Source: Paenibacillus jilunlii (GTDB lineage Bacteria > Bacillota > Bacilli > Paenibacillales > Paenibacillaceae). Taken from it: 64,000 nucleotides of DNA. Of the stretch, positions 1-8,783 are shown piece by piece. Numbering within the stretch: position 1 is the first letter of the stretch; the number at the start of each line of letters is the position of its first letter. The notes below the pieces were generated by a model. The model worked only from the letters and a program-made list of their open reading frames with translations, did no database searches and had not been told where the DNA came from. The stretch is from contig NZ_FNGM01000003.1 of NCBI RefSeq assembly GCF_900102965.1, positions 445,397 through 509,396 of the forward strand. The letters are read 5' to 3'. A program made the translations under genes and the position numbers.

Positions 1-694
1 TCAAACCATAGGAATACCCGATCCGGATAGCTTCATCCAGTCTGCGGGTACGTTCAGCGGAAGTGGTCTGTTCATCCATTTCTTCTACCACATGCAGAAT
101 AACCCCGACGATGATTTTGATCAGCTTACGCTCGGCTTGGCCGGCATCCATTTCCTGCGGAAGATGGGAAGAGACATTCTTAAGTTTGTCTATCACCCAA
201 ATCGCGGCGCTTTCGATTCCTTCCTTCTGGGCCCAGCGGTAAAATCCGGCTAAGCTGGTCAATCCGGTCAATCCAGGTCGGTCCTCCCGCGCATTTGTGC
301 CGGAATGCATCAAGTGTCTTTTCAGGTCAGTGACTACGCGCTGAATCCGGGTCTTGGTGCGGGGATCATCCAGCGCTTTGCCCAGGTCTCTCATGTAAAT
401 ATAGGATACACTCCGATCCAAATAGTCATCCAGTTTGCCTGAATAGTTCAGCCATTCCAGGTACTTCTGATCACCCTGTGTACCCCCTGCTCTCTTTCCG
501 CGTGTAAAAAAAGACAGCCATGACCGTTGATGGACATGGTTCTTCTTCCACAACTGAATATCTTTAGTCAATATAGGGACATAAGTTTTGTCCATGACCT
601 GCCTATACAGGGCTGCAAAATACTGGGCTGCCTTATGCTCCGCCAAACGGTACACCGTATCGCCCTTCTCCGTAAAGTTCTTATTCATATGCAT
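1..694 (-). CDS. Unrecognised protein, 3' end outside window
   Basis: An open minus-strand frame runs from ATG at 694 to the window edge, giving 231 residues without a stop. The ATG is preceded by AGAGG at the right distance; a second in-frame ATG lies at 688. The product is hydrophilic and charged, with a basic patch (FFTRGKRAGG) near residue 65 and amphipathic helices afterwards. I see no signal peptide, membrane segment or known catalytic motif, so no function is offered. Existence is supported by the long open frame and the ribosome binding site. Confidence 0.7.
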   Translation of the reverse strand, partial: MHMNKNFTEKGDTVYRLAEHKAAQYFAALYRQVMDKTYVPILTKDIQLWKKNHVHQRSWLSFFTRGKRAGGTQGDQKYLEWLNYSGKLDDYLDRSVSYIYMRDLGKALDDPRTKTRIQRVVTDLKRHLMHSGTNAREDRPGLTGLTSLAGFYRWAQKEGIESAAIWVIDKLKNVSSHLPQEMDAGQAERKLIKIIVGVILHVVEEMDEQTTSAERTRRLDEAIRIGYSYGL

Positions 695-862
695 TCTTTA
701 CCTCTGCTCGAATTTTTGTTTTGGGCTTCATAATCATACCCCTTATACGCTCAAAAATCTTTTTGGTTACCTATCGGCAACGAAGTGAGGTAAATCGACC
801 AGATGCATATGGACAGTATTAACCTGGCTCCTATTAAGCCTATCATGCTTCCATCCGTCTGC

Positions 863-906
863 AAAAAAAGAAAGGCCCGGTTTAAAAACCAAGGCCTTTC
901 CTTTTT
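863..906 (-). terminator. Bidirectional Rho-independent terminator
   Basis: AAAGGCC and GGCCTTT arms enclose a short loop with A-runs and T-runs on both sides. It lies just after the stop of the double GNAT gene on the minus strand. Confidence 0.75.
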
Positions 907-930
907 AGTCAGAGAGCTTACCTGTTGTTT

Positions 931-1869
931 TCATTCAGAGGAAAGAGTAAACGGTTTTTCATAAATGCTGATTGCATACTCAGATTTCATTCCGGCTTGT
1001 TCATAGAGGCGGTATGCACCCGAAGGGTTGGCTGCATCGACACCCAGCGAAACAAGCATTTGCCCTGCGTGATAGGATGCCCCGAACAGGCACTGCAGCA
1101 GTGCCAGGGCAAGACCGCGCCCACGGAACGGCCGTCGTACGCCAATCTGCTCAATGAAGAGCAGGTCGTCGCGCATGCGGCTGAGCGCAAACCCCGCAAC
1201 GTCTCCCTTCGAGTCCCGGGCGATCAACCACCAGCGTTCCTCAAAGGTAGGCAGCAGCGTCTTTTCGGCCCATTTCTCGAAAGGCGGCGCTGTAAAATCC
1301 CAGTGATCGGCAAACGACTCTACATAAGCCTCATATACGGCTTGTTCGTCCCGCCCCTTCATAAACGGCTCAAGGGTGAAACCTTCCGGCGGGATGGCCG
1401 GAGCCGGTTCGGTCTCCAGCCGGATTCCCATCCGCTTGAAATAACGGACCGGGGCATAGCCCTGTGCTTCAAACAGCCGGACAGCATCTTCGCATAACGT
1501 CGGGATCATACTTTGCAGACGCTTCGGGACACCCGTTGCATTCCGGAGTTCTGAGGCCCGCGCTTCTAACGCCTTAACGAGCGTCGCGCCTACGCCACGG
1601 CCGCGGGCAGCAGGCAGCACGCAGCCGTAGCTGAACAGCTTTTCTTCACTATCCTCCTCAAGAAAAGCATAACCGACTAATGCCGAGTCTCTGTCTTCAA
1701 CGATCCAGACATTGTTGTCCAGATCGAAGCGGGACCACATGTCCAGAACGTCGTCGAGAACGATGTCAGGTGCTCCGAGGTCTTCGGTATCACAGGCTGC
1801 CACCAGGTCGCAAACCGCCTGAGCGTCATTTAATGAAGGGCGGCGTATGCGGAAGGTTGAATTCGTCAT
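931..1869 (-). CDS. Double-domain GNAT N-acetyltransferase
   Basis: 312 residues with two GNAT folds in tandem. The N-terminal half has the acetyl-CoA loop AARGRGVGATLV near residue 90, and the C-terminal half has RRPFRGRGLALALL near residue 245. Such duplicated GNATs resemble the mycothiol synthase layout and usually transfer an acetyl group from acetyl-CoA to an amine; the acceptor cannot be read from sequence. ATG at 1869 follows AAGGAG. The gene stands alone between two strong terminators, so it is probably monocistronic and cytoplasmic. Confidence 0.88.
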   Translation of the reverse strand: MTNSTFRIRRPSLNDAQAVCDLVAACDTEDLGAPDIVLDDVLDMWSRFDLDNNVWIVEDRDSALVGYAFLEEDSEEKLFSYGCVLPAARGRGVGATLVKALEARASELRNATGVPKRLQSMIPTLCEDAVRLFEAQGYAPVRYFKRMGIRLETEPAPAIPPEGFTLEPFMKGRDEQAVYEAYVESFADHWDFTAPPFEKWAEKTLLPTFEERWWLIARDSKGDVAGFALSRMRDDLLFIEQIGVRRPFRGRGLALALLQCLFGASYHAGQMLVSLGVDAANPSGAYRLYEQAGMKSEYAISIYEKPFTLSSE

Positions 1870-2012
1870 AGACCATACTCCTTAGGGGGGATCAAACTCC
1901 GGTTGCAGATTATTGACCCCTCTTTTTCTATAAAATGTATTACAATCATTTTAGCAGAAAAGGTTCTCCCTTCCCATTGAGTTATCGCTGCATACGCCGT
2001 CTGAGCATGGTC

Positions 2013-2061
2013 ACATCAAAAGCAGGCACCCCGAACTTGCGGAAGCGCCTGCTTTTGATGT
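2013..2061 (-). terminator. Strong bidirectional terminator
   Basis: A perfect 15-bp stem (ACATCAAAAGCAGGC with its complement at 2047-2061) with a 19-nt loop. The A and T runs inside the stem let it act in both directions. It closes the gene ending at 2071. Confidence 0.8.
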
Positions 2062-2070
2062 TGTCACCAT

Positions 2071-3000
2071 TTATTGGGCTGTACCCCGGCCCTTTTCTAT
2101 TCGCTCATAACTCAACTTCTGCCGCAGTAATACGGCCAGTTCTTCAGACGTGTCCCATACGATTGGTCGGATAGTCCCGGCATGTACATTCAGTTTATCT
2201 GCTGCGCTGTTGTTTACAGTCCAGATTACCGGGATGTTCAAGCCAAGGGCATATCCTGCCGCAAAATACACCTCAGGAGACTGTCCGGTTAAATCCGCAA
2301 TAATAAGTCTGCTGTCCGCGATTAGCGCCAAAGTATCGTGATCACGGTTCTGTGTGTTGTCATGGGTAAGCAAGCGCGGCAGATAACCAAGCTGCTCAAT
2401 TTTTGGCAAAAGCGTTTCCTGCCACTCCCTGCACAGCTCCTCTTTCTCGGCGGTCAGAATGAGACACGGCTTTAATTTTTTGCCTCCGGCGCTCGCCGCA
2501 GCCTCACTCCAGCCTTTATCGGTAAGCTTAAAGGTCATGCCTTCACGTATAAGCAGCTGCTCATTAATGAGCTTATCGATGATATATACCAGTTCCTGCA
2601 AATTGGGGGAATACGTCAGGTTATAGCTGCCAGAGAGCGGCTGAATAACAACAGGATCTCCTGCGCTCTCAGAATGCCTGTACAAATATTGCAGCAGACG
2701 GTTCCCTTTATCCTCAATCGTCACTGGAATTTTGGGGGAATTTGCGATGGTCTCTAAGTCGCTGAACGTTAGCGTAACCTTCTCTTCACAATCGGTCCGC
2801 TCCCGGATGTACCCTGAGATCAAATGGAGCATGTCGCGTTTCTTAGGATGCGGGAGTGAATTAATGGATTCATAGCTGTCCCTTAGCAGAATGTAGTACC
2901 CGCCGGGCGAACAAGAACAACCGAGATATCTATCGTAATCGCCCTCCGTTGCAATGGGGACAATCTCATCGCAGAACAAACAGTGTTTCTTCGTCATCAC
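2071..3000 (-). CDS. Zinc-ribbon protein with nucleoside deoxyribosyltransferase/TIR-like C-terminal domain
   Basis: About 309 residues. The N-terminus carries CLFC (about 7-10) and CSC (about 28-30), a likely zinc ribbon. A middle region of about 140 residues looks helical and may be a winged-helix or linker part. The last 130 residues hold ADSRLIIADLTGQSPEVYFA followed by AGYALGLNIPVIW, the layout of nucleoside 2-deoxyribosyltransferase-like domains (D...PEV.fe.GyA), relatives of which occur in TIR-like NAD or nucleotide hydrolases. Function is therefore nucleotide binding or hydrolysis at best; a defence or signalling role is inference. Start is GTG 3000 or ATG 2997, both behind AGAGGTG. 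Confidence 0.7.
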   Translation of the reverse strand: MMTKKHCLFCDEIVPIATEGDYDRYLGCSCSPGGYYILLRDSYESINSLPHPKKRDMLHLISGYIRERTDCEEKVTLTFSDLETIANSPKIPVTIEDKGNRLLQYLYRHSESAGDPVVIQPLSGSYNLTYSPNLQELVYIIDKLINEQLLIREGMTFKLTDKGWSEAAASAGGKKLKPCLILTAEKEELCREWQETLLPKIEQLGYLPRLLTHDNTQNRDHDTLALIADSRLIIADLTGQSPEVYFAAGYALGLNIPVIWTVNNSAADKLNVHAGTIRPIVWDTSEELAVLLRQKLSYERIEKGRGTAQ

Positions 3001-3254
3001 AACTCTTCACCTCTTATTCATTGCTACCCCCTACCTTAACAATTTTCGTGTGAAAAGTAGACAAGAAGATATTTCCTATAGTATCTCTAGATTTCTGTGC
3101 CGTTAAACTCAAATCGAGCAGCTCAACTGGATGATCCGGAATGCCAAGTATTTAGCATCTCTTGAGATTTTTGAGGATCGTCCATAAGCAAAGTCCGATA
3201 CTTTGATTAATAACACTGGACTAACGTCCTGTTAGAGGAGGATCCCAAGCTACA

Positions 3255-3734
3255 TTAAATATCGAACAATCCCCTTCGAATCAAGTTTGCGGTAACCGGC
3301 TGCTTACCCATTTCCCGCGACCAAATCGACAATTGGCCGAAATGGTGGATCTCATGGGCGAGAACATGTCGCATAATCTCCCCATATCTGAAGCTCTCCC
3401 ATTCGCCCGTTGCGTTCTGGTCGGATAAAATGCGAGTTTCCATGCTGCTATCCCAAGTGTAGATGAATGGAGCGATTTCAGCATGGCAACGCGCGGAATA
3501 ATCTCTTATCTTTTGCATACCGATATAGTCCTCGAACGGTGGCTCTTCAGGCATCGGCTTTCCTTGCAATGCGCTTATCCAACTGTACTCGCACTCTACA
3601 ATGTGAAACAGCGTATAGAAAATGCTGCCCGGACCGCCTGTGCGTCTCTTTATCAGCTCTGTCTCGTCCACCGAGTCGCACCAGTCAAACCATTCTTTGC
3701 GTACTTGCCAGTTATACTCGAATAACTTCAACAT
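3255..3734 (-). CDS. DinB-family putative metalloenzyme
   Basis: 159 residues, the usual DinB/YfiT four-helix-bundle length. FHIVECEYSW supplies the first metal histidine and HVLAHEIHHFGQLS near residue 125 supplies the others, which is the family's three-histidine metal site. Members include thiol transferases such as bacillithiol S-transferases, but the substrate of this one is unknown. ATG at 3734 is preceded by GGAGGAGG. It stands alone. Confidence 0.87.
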   Translation of the reverse strand: MLKLFEYNWQVRKEWFDWCDSVDETELIKRRTGGPGSIFYTLFHIVECEYSWISALQGKPMPEEPPFEDYIGMQKIRDYSARCHAEIAPFIYTWDSSMETRILSDQNATGEWESFRYGEIMRHVLAHEIHHFGQLSIWSREMGKQPVTANLIRRGLFDI

Positions 3735-4150
3735 GGGAGCAGCCTCCTCCTATAACTTTGATATTTCTACCTTCAATAAGTATTCCTGAAATTATCGCAT
3801 TATCCTGCTCGTTAGCTTAACGATACCTGCCGCATATTAAAAGGCCAAACACAAAGCGTTTCCCCGAAAGCCCGCCATCTAATGGTGCCGCGAAGGAGCG
3901 GCATGAATGTCTATTGCACTTTGTGCAGCAGATGCCCTCTAAATCAGCCGAAAAACCGGTTCTATTGCACTCTATACAACAGAACTCGCTGAAAAAGCGG
4001 CCTTTTATCGAAAATCCAAAAATCTATTGCACCGAATACAGCAGAACACGGTCATTCGCAGAATATCGAGCGTTCTATTGCACAGAATGCAATCAGGCAG
4101 CAAATTTGCTACAAAATATCTCATAGGAGTTACCGGATATGAACACAACA
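3735..4150. other. Gene-free interval holding the repeat array
   Basis: About 415 bases without a credible gene. The first 175 bases show nothing I can identify beyond the upstream region of the DinB gene. The rest is the four-unit palindromic repeat at 3910-4096. A plus-strand frame of 70 codons across the repeats is a by-product of their periodicity. Confidence 0.6.
3910..4096. repeat. Four-copy interspersed palindromic repeat
   Basis: Four 23-nt units start at 3910, 3961, 4023 and 4074, with start-to-start steps of 51, 62 and 51. Each opens with TCTATTGCAC and ends as GCA/ACA followed by RCAGA or ATCAG, so each is an imperfect inverted repeat able to form a small hairpin. Spacers differ. 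The unit looks like a Paenibacillus intergenic repeat family; it is not a CRISPR because units are short, spacing is uneven and no cas genes are near. Confidence 0.75.
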
Positions 4151-4180
4151 GATTTCAAGCTCAAGCCTGAGCTTGAAATC
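4151..4180 (-). terminator. Perfect hairpin at end of ABC operon
   Basis: 13-bp perfect stem GATTTCAAGCTCA with a 4-nt loop. It overlaps the stop codon of the amidohydrolase gene on the minus strand. No clean T-run follows, so it may end transcription weakly or protect the 3' end. Confidence 0.55.
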
Positions 4181-5339
4181 ATTTAATCAAATCCGATTCC
4201 TGCGCTCCGGTCATGACCGAAACAATGCTTTTCCGAAGCTGCTCTGCGTTTTGTGCCTGATACGGGTCAGCATTGTAAATAACAGCATCGGCGATATAAC
4301 CTTCGGCGATACGCCCCAACGCATTGCCGCTGCCGAGAATTCCGGCAGCACTCTCTGTGGCAGACTTCCACACTTCTGCCCGGGTCAGCCCATACTCCAT
4401 TAAGGTATCGAGTTCCTGCAGGTTGTACCCGTGCAGCGCAGGTGTGGCATAATCCGTGCCGAATCCTATGCGGACGCCTGCCTTTTTGGCGAAGCTGATG
4501 GCTTTTGCGTGGGCTTCGGCAGCACGCGCAGCCCGGTCGCAAATTACCGGGTTCAGTCCCAGCACACCCTTCGGATCTGCTGCAATGCGGTAGATCGAGG
4601 TTGTCGGCACAAAAGCTACTCCAGATTCGGCAAGTCTCCCGGCCTGCTCCGCACTCAGGAACATCCCATGCTCGATGGATTCCACACCGGCCTGGATGGA
4701 CCAGTCTATCGTCACTCCGCCCCAGGTATGTACCAGAACCTTTTTATGATGCTCATGAGCATGGCGGACGATGAAGGCAAACTCCTCTTCCGAAAAATTC
4801 GGATCGATTACCTTCTCGGGAGGTGCGCCTAGGCCGCCTGTAGCCATGATTTTGATCCACTCTGCCCCGGTATCGAAAATTTGCGCCATCCGCCCGCGCA
4901 AATGCTGAATACCCCGGGCATTGGCTGCCCCCAGCATATCGCTGCTGGTCTGCACCCGCAGAGGGTGCTGATAATGCTGGACAAGATGCCGGATGGTGCT
5001 GGGCAGAATCCCGCCAGCATCACGTGCCGTTGTAACACCCGTCAGCAAAGTAGCTGCAAACGCGTCAGCCTGCATCGCTTCGATCTCACGGCTGTCGCGT
5101 TTCAACTGATCGTCATGGTCAAAGTCGGTCCAGGCCAAATGCGTGTGAAGATCAATGATCCCCGGAGTTATCCATAACTGCTGATCGGGGTGAACAGGCT
5201 CCTCTAACTGCGGCTCCAGCTCAACAATCGATGAGAAACGCCCGTCTTGGACTATAATATCGAACCGTTTGCTCTGAACATCTGCGATATAAATACCGCT
5301 AAAGGTCTGAAGTGCGGGCCGTTTATGGATGATGCTCAT
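4179..5339 (-). CDS. Metal-dependent amidohydrolase
   Basis: 386 residues, an imidazolonepropionase/prolidase-type amidohydrolase. Metal ligands are visible in order: DLHTHLAW, WIKIMATGG (the lysine position), VLVHTWGG, SIEHGMF and GFGTDYA. It should hydrolyse an amide, cyclic amide or peptide bond in the cytoplasm. I chose ATG 5339 over GTG 5348 because it overlaps the stop of the aminotransferase as ATGA. It is the last gene of the ABC transporter operon, so its substrate is probably what the transporter brings in. Confidence 0.88.
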   Translation of the reverse strand: MSIIHKRPALQTFSGIYIADVQSKRFDIIVQDGRFSSIVELEPQLEEPVHPDQQLWITPGIIDLHTHLAWTDFDHDDQLKRDSREIEAMQADAFAATLLTGVTTARDAGGILPSTIRHLVQHYQHPLRVQTSSDMLGAANARGIQHLRGRMAQIFDTGAEWIKIMATGGLGAPPEKVIDPNFSEEEFAFIVRHAHEHHKKVLVHTWGGVTIDWSIQAGVESIEHGMFLSAEQAGRLAESGVAFVPTTSIYRIAADPKGVLGLNPVICDRAARAAEAHAKAISFAKKAGVRIGFGTDYATPALHGYNLQELDTLMEYGLTRAEVWKSATESAAGILGSGNALGRIAEGYIADAVIYNADPYQAQNAEQLRKSIVSVMTGAQESDLIK

Positions 5340-6394
5340 TCCCCCCACACCTCCCGGACAGCCTGCAAGGCCTCCCCAGGTTCTTGCTCTAATAATTGGG
5401 CCAGAGCCGCTATGGCTTTCTCTACACTATTCCGGGATGCATTTGCCCCAAAATGATTGATCCGCAAAAGCTGGCCGAATAGCTCGCCGTCCCCGGGTGC
5501 AACAATACCGATCGGCTGATTAATCTGTAAGCCCTCTTTCCCGTTGATCCGGACCGTTGTAGTCAGTGTAGAATAATGTCTGAAGTCCTTCTGCCACGGA
5601 TCAAGACCCAATGCTGTGATCCCGGCTACAGCAGAGGCGGCGGCGCGTTCATGGCGCTTGATAACCTGCTGCAATCCCTCTTCCTCCACCTGTGTCAGAG
5701 CCGCGATCAGTGCTCTGGCCTCGAGGGTGGGAATGTTGGGTGGAACCCGCAGCGGCGCGGCCCCATCCGGGGACGGTTTCAAATCCAGCAAAGACAGAAT
5801 GGAGTTGCGGGGAGCTGCAGGATTGGACTCCAGAAATTCCCAGCCACGCGGTGAAATGCTCACCGCACTGACGCCGTTAGGCCCAGCCAAGGCTTTTTGT
5901 GCACCGATCACCGCAAAGTCTACTCCCCATTCATCCACATTCAGCGCTTCTCCCCCGACTGCTGAGACAGAGTCCGAGACGGTAATAAGCTTGTATTTCT
6001 GTGCAAGCTTAAATATGTCTTGAGCGGGATTTGAGCCGCCGGTAACCACTTCAGCGTGAACGAAGGATAACGCATCCGGCTGGTACTGTTCAATCGCCGA
6101 TGCAATCACGCCGGTTGTTGCGACTTCGTCAAATGGCACTTTAACCTCTACAACCGCTGACCCGCCCCGCTCCAGCCATTGTCCAAATAATCTCCCGTAT
6201 GGGCCTGTCACCACATTTACAAAAGTACGGCCAGGCGCAGCTATCCCGGCAGCAACGGCTTCAATACCCAAAATCGCCTCACCCGGGATAATGACCGGGG
6301 GATGTTGTGTGTACAAGAGTTTGGAGAGCAAACCGGTAAGTGTATGGAACTCTGCCAGTGACAACGGCACAAATCCTTTATGTTCTGGGTTCAT
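5336..6394 (-). CDS. Class V PLP aminotransferase (alanine-glyoxylate/serine-pyruvate type)
   Basis: 352 residues. DSVSAVGGEALNVDEWGVDF followed by VIGAQKALAGPNG gives the PLP aspartate and the Schiff-base lysine of class V aminotransferases. The frame is open further upstream to 6508, but ATG 6394 has a textbook CAGGAGG and overlaps the 3' end of the ATPase gene by 17 nt, so it is the better start. The downstream amidohydrolase is coupled by ATGA. Its place in the operon suggests it removes the amino group from an imported peptide-like or amino compound; this is inference. Confidence 0.86.
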   Translation of the reverse strand: MNPEHKGFVPLSLAEFHTLTGLLSKLLYTQHPPVIIPGEAILGIEAVAAGIAAPGRTFVNVVTGPYGRLFGQWLERGGSAVVEVKVPFDEVATTGVIASAIEQYQPDALSFVHAEVVTGGSNPAQDIFKLAQKYKLITVSDSVSAVGGEALNVDEWGVDFAVIGAQKALAGPNGVSAVSISPRGWEFLESNPAAPRNSILSLLDLKPSPDGAAPLRVPPNIPTLEARALIAALTQVEEEGLQQVIKRHERAAASAVAGITALGLDPWQKDFRHYSTLTTTVRINGKEGLQINQPIGIVAPGDGELFGQLLRINHFGANASRNSVEKAIAALAQLLEQEPGEALQAVREVWGE

Positions 6395-7163
6395 AATAAC
6401 CTCCTGCTGTAGTGGTGTTCGGCATTTTGGGAACCGCGGACAACAGCTCTCGGCTGTAATCATGTTCCGGGCGGGTAAAGAATTGGTCCTTGGCGCTCTT
6501 CTCAACAAGCTTGCCCTGCCGCATAACGGCTACCGTATCGCTGATGGCATGAATAACTCCCAGATCATGGGAGATGAACAGCATGGTAAGATTAAGTTCG
6601 GTTGTGAGCGTCTTGAACAGTTCAAGCACACTAAGCTGTACGGACACATCGAGCGCACTCGTCGGTTCATCCGCAATCAGCAGGCTGGGCTCCACACTTA
6701 ATGCACGGGCAATTGCAATCCGTTGACGTTGTCCGCCGGAGAATTCGTGAGGGAACCTGTCCAGAGCCTTCGCCTCCAGGTGAACACGGGCCAAAAGCTC
6801 TTTGCATCTCTGCTCCACCTGCTGCCGGGGTACAATCTTATGAAACAACAGCGCTTCGGCGAGAATCTGCCGGATGGAATGCTTGGGATTCAGTGAAGCA
6901 TCCGGATTCTGAAAGATCATCTGGATCTTTTTATGCTGCTCCCGGCTTCTCTTCTTCAGCAATTCCTGAGATCCCAGCAGAATCTTCCCTTCGTCTGGAG
7001 CGATCAGCCCGGCTATAACCCGCGCCAGCGTAGATTTCCCTGAACCCGACTCCCCAACAAGCCCGAGGGTAGTATGCTCCTCCAGATTCAGGCTGATATT
7101 ATCCAGCGCAGTGAATCCCCCATACCGGACCGTTAAATTTTGAACTTGCAGCGTGCTACCCAT
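6378..7163 (-). CDS. Peptide-type ABC transporter ATPase (DppF/OppF-like)
   Basis: 261 residues. Walker A GESGSGKST near residue 37, signature FSGGQRQRIAIARA, and Walker B LLIADEPTSALDV followed by the H-loop ISHD. It powers import of an oligopeptide or similar solute together with the neighbouring ATPase and two permeases, on the inner face of the membrane. Its start overlaps the end of the other ATPase gene by 8 nt. Confidence 0.9.
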   Translation of the reverse strand: MGSTLQVQNLTVRYGGFTALDNISLNLEEHTTLGLVGESGSGKSTLARVIAGLIAPDEGKILLGSQELLKKRSREQHKKIQMIFQNPDASLNPKHSIRQILAEALLFHKIVPRQQVEQRCKELLARVHLEAKALDRFPHEFSGGQRQRIAIARALSVEPSLLIADEPTSALDVSVQLSVLELFKTLTTELNLTMLFISHDLGVIHAISDTVAVMRQGKLVEKSAKDQFFTRPEHDYSRELLSAVPKMPNTTTAGGYYEPRT

Positions 7164-7920
7164 TCATTCTGCCCCCTTCCAGCTCCGGCAATGGAAGCAC
7201 TGAATCAATCAGCATTTGCGTATAAGGATCTGACGGATGCTGCAAAAGATCAAGCGTATCTCCGTGCTCCACAATCTCCCCCGCCTTCATCACATATAGT
7301 CTGGAGCACAGGTTGGCGGCAATCGCCAGGTTATGGGTGACAAAGACCATGGCGAACCCGAGTTCCTGCTGCAGGCTGGTGATCGTCTCAATAATTTGCC
7401 GCTGAACGGTTACATCCAGCGCCGTTGTCGGTTCATCACAGAGCAGGATGCCTGGTTTGCAGGCCAGCGCCATGGCAATGACGATCCGCTGACACTGGCC
7501 GCCCGAGAGCTGGCTGGGATACCGGTCAGACCTCTGTAGAGAGTCAGGCAAGCCGAGCCTTTCGAGCAGCTCCAGCGCGATCATGCGTGAAGCCTTCCGG
7601 CTTACCTGCTGTCTGTAATACACCACTTCCGCCAGCTGTTTCACCACCGGACAGAGCGGGTCAAGCGCACCTCTCGGGTCCTGAAACACCATCGCGCTCC
7701 TTGCCCCGCTCTTAATGACGCCCCCCGTCTGTGTCACACCGCGCGGCAGCAGCCCAAGAATGGCCCGCAGCGTGAGCGATTTGCCGGAACCCGACTCCCC
7801 TACCAATCCCAGAGTCTCCCCTTTTCCAAGCGAAAAGCTGACATTATGGACTAATGCCTCATTAGACTTTGCCGCCAGCGACAGTGCCTCTATTTCCAAA
7901 ACCGGATGTGTAGACATCAT
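7156..7920 (-). CDS. Peptide-type ABC transporter ATPase (DppD/OppD-like)
   Basis: 254 residues. Walker A GESGSGKSLT, signature LSGGQCQRIVIAMALA, Walker B ILLCDEPTTALDV, H-loop VTHN. The open frame continues 318 nt upstream, but that part is out-of-frame permease sequence. ATG 7920 overlaps the permease stop as ATGA and follows GGAGG, which fixes the start. The protein lacks the C-terminal iron-sulfur-like extension of longer OppD proteins. It pairs with the next ATPase in the same operon. Confidence 0.9.
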   Translation of the reverse strand: MMSTHPVLEIEALSLAAKSNEALVHNVSFSLGKGETLGLVGESGSGKSLTLRAILGLLPRGVTQTGGVIKSGARSAMVFQDPRGALDPLCPVVKQLAEVVYYRQQVSRKASRMIALELLERLGLPDSLQRSDRYPSQLSGGQCQRIVIAMALACKPGILLCDEPTTALDVTVQRQIIETITSLQQELGFAMVFVTHNLAIAANLCSRLYVMKAGEIVEHGDTLDLLQHPSDPYTQMLIDSVLPLPELEGGRMNG

Positions 7921-8783
7921 TTTTTCCTCCAAATATCGGCCAATCCATCCCCAACCAGAGATAATGCAATCCCTGTATATACTACTGCGAATCCGGGCAC
8001 TGCCGAGAGCCACCAGGCTGTCGTAATGAAGGGTTGTCCATCTGAGATCATGGTTCCCCAGTCCGGAGTGGGCGGTGTTATGCCTATCCCGAGATAACCG
8101 AGTGTAACAATGGCGACAAGCAGACCGACCATATCGGTCATCAGAACGACCACCGCTTGAGGCAGCACATTGGGCAGCAGATGACGCAGGATAATTCTTA
8201 CGCCGGGAAGTCCCAAAGTCTGCGCAGATGCAACCCACTCCTGCTTGCGGAATGAAGCGCTAAGGCCTCTGACGACACGGGCAAACACGATCCATCCGAC
8301 CAGCATAAAAGTGATATAAATGCCCCGTTCTCCCGCTCCGCTGGCAAAGGCCACGATAATGACAATCAGATAAAAGGGAAAGGCAATAAATGTGTCTGTC
8401 AGCAATGAAATAGCGGCATCGAGCCATTTTCCATAATACCCTGCCAGCATTCCAAGAAATACACCTGTGCAGAAGGGGATGATCTCCGCCAAAACCATGA
8501 TTTTCAAATCTGTACGCGCAGCATAGATCAGTCTAGTAAACAAATCACGCCCCAGCTGATCTGTTCCCAGCCAATGTGCTGCCGACGGAGGCTGCAAAAA
8601 AGCGCTCAGATTCTGCTCAGTAGGCGAATAAGGACTTAAGTACGGGATGAATACAGCCAGAATAATCAGTACGGCAAACATAATGCTTCCCACAAGCAGT
8701 GAAGGTGTATTCCATATTCGTTTCAAGCGGTTAGCGGTTCTGCCGCCCTCATGTAAGTGTGGATCTAATTGTATATAGTTCAT
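7917..8783 (-). CDS. Peptide-type ABC transporter permease (DppC-like)
   Basis: 288 residues, about six membrane segments, with the DppC/OppC N-terminal extension and the HWLGTDQLGRDLFTRLIYAA motif. The cytoplasmic EAA-like loop that docks on the ATPase reads VASAQTLGLPGVRIILRHLL. It forms the membrane channel with the DppB-like protein. ATGA overlaps link it to genes on both sides, so it is translated as part of the operon. Confidence 0.91.
   Translation of the reverse strand: MNYIQLDPHLHEGGRTANRLKRIWNTPSLLVGSIMFAVLIILAVFIPYLSPYSPTEQNLSAFLQPPSAAHWLGTDQLGRDLFTRLIYAARTDLKIMVLAEIIPFCTGVFLGMLAGYYGKWLDAAISLLTDTFIAFPFYLIVIIVAFASGAGERGIYITFMLVGWIVFARVVRGLSASFRKQEWVASAQTLGLPGVRIILRHLLPNVLPQAVVVLMTDMVGLLVAIVTLGYLGIGITPPTPDWGTMISDGQPFITTAWWLSAVPGFAVVYTGIALSLVGDGLADIWRKK

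Noticed and set aside
3910..4096. Possible CRISPR array
   Set aside because: Units are only 23 nt and imperfect, spacings are uneven (51, 62, 51), and no cas genes are present.
3914..4126. 70-codon plus-strand frame across the repeats
   Set aside because: It arises from the repeat spacing and has no ribosome binding site.
7921..8238. N-terminal extension of the DppD-like ATPase
   Set aside because: It is out-of-frame permease sequence; the ATGA overlap and GGAGG fix the start at 7920.
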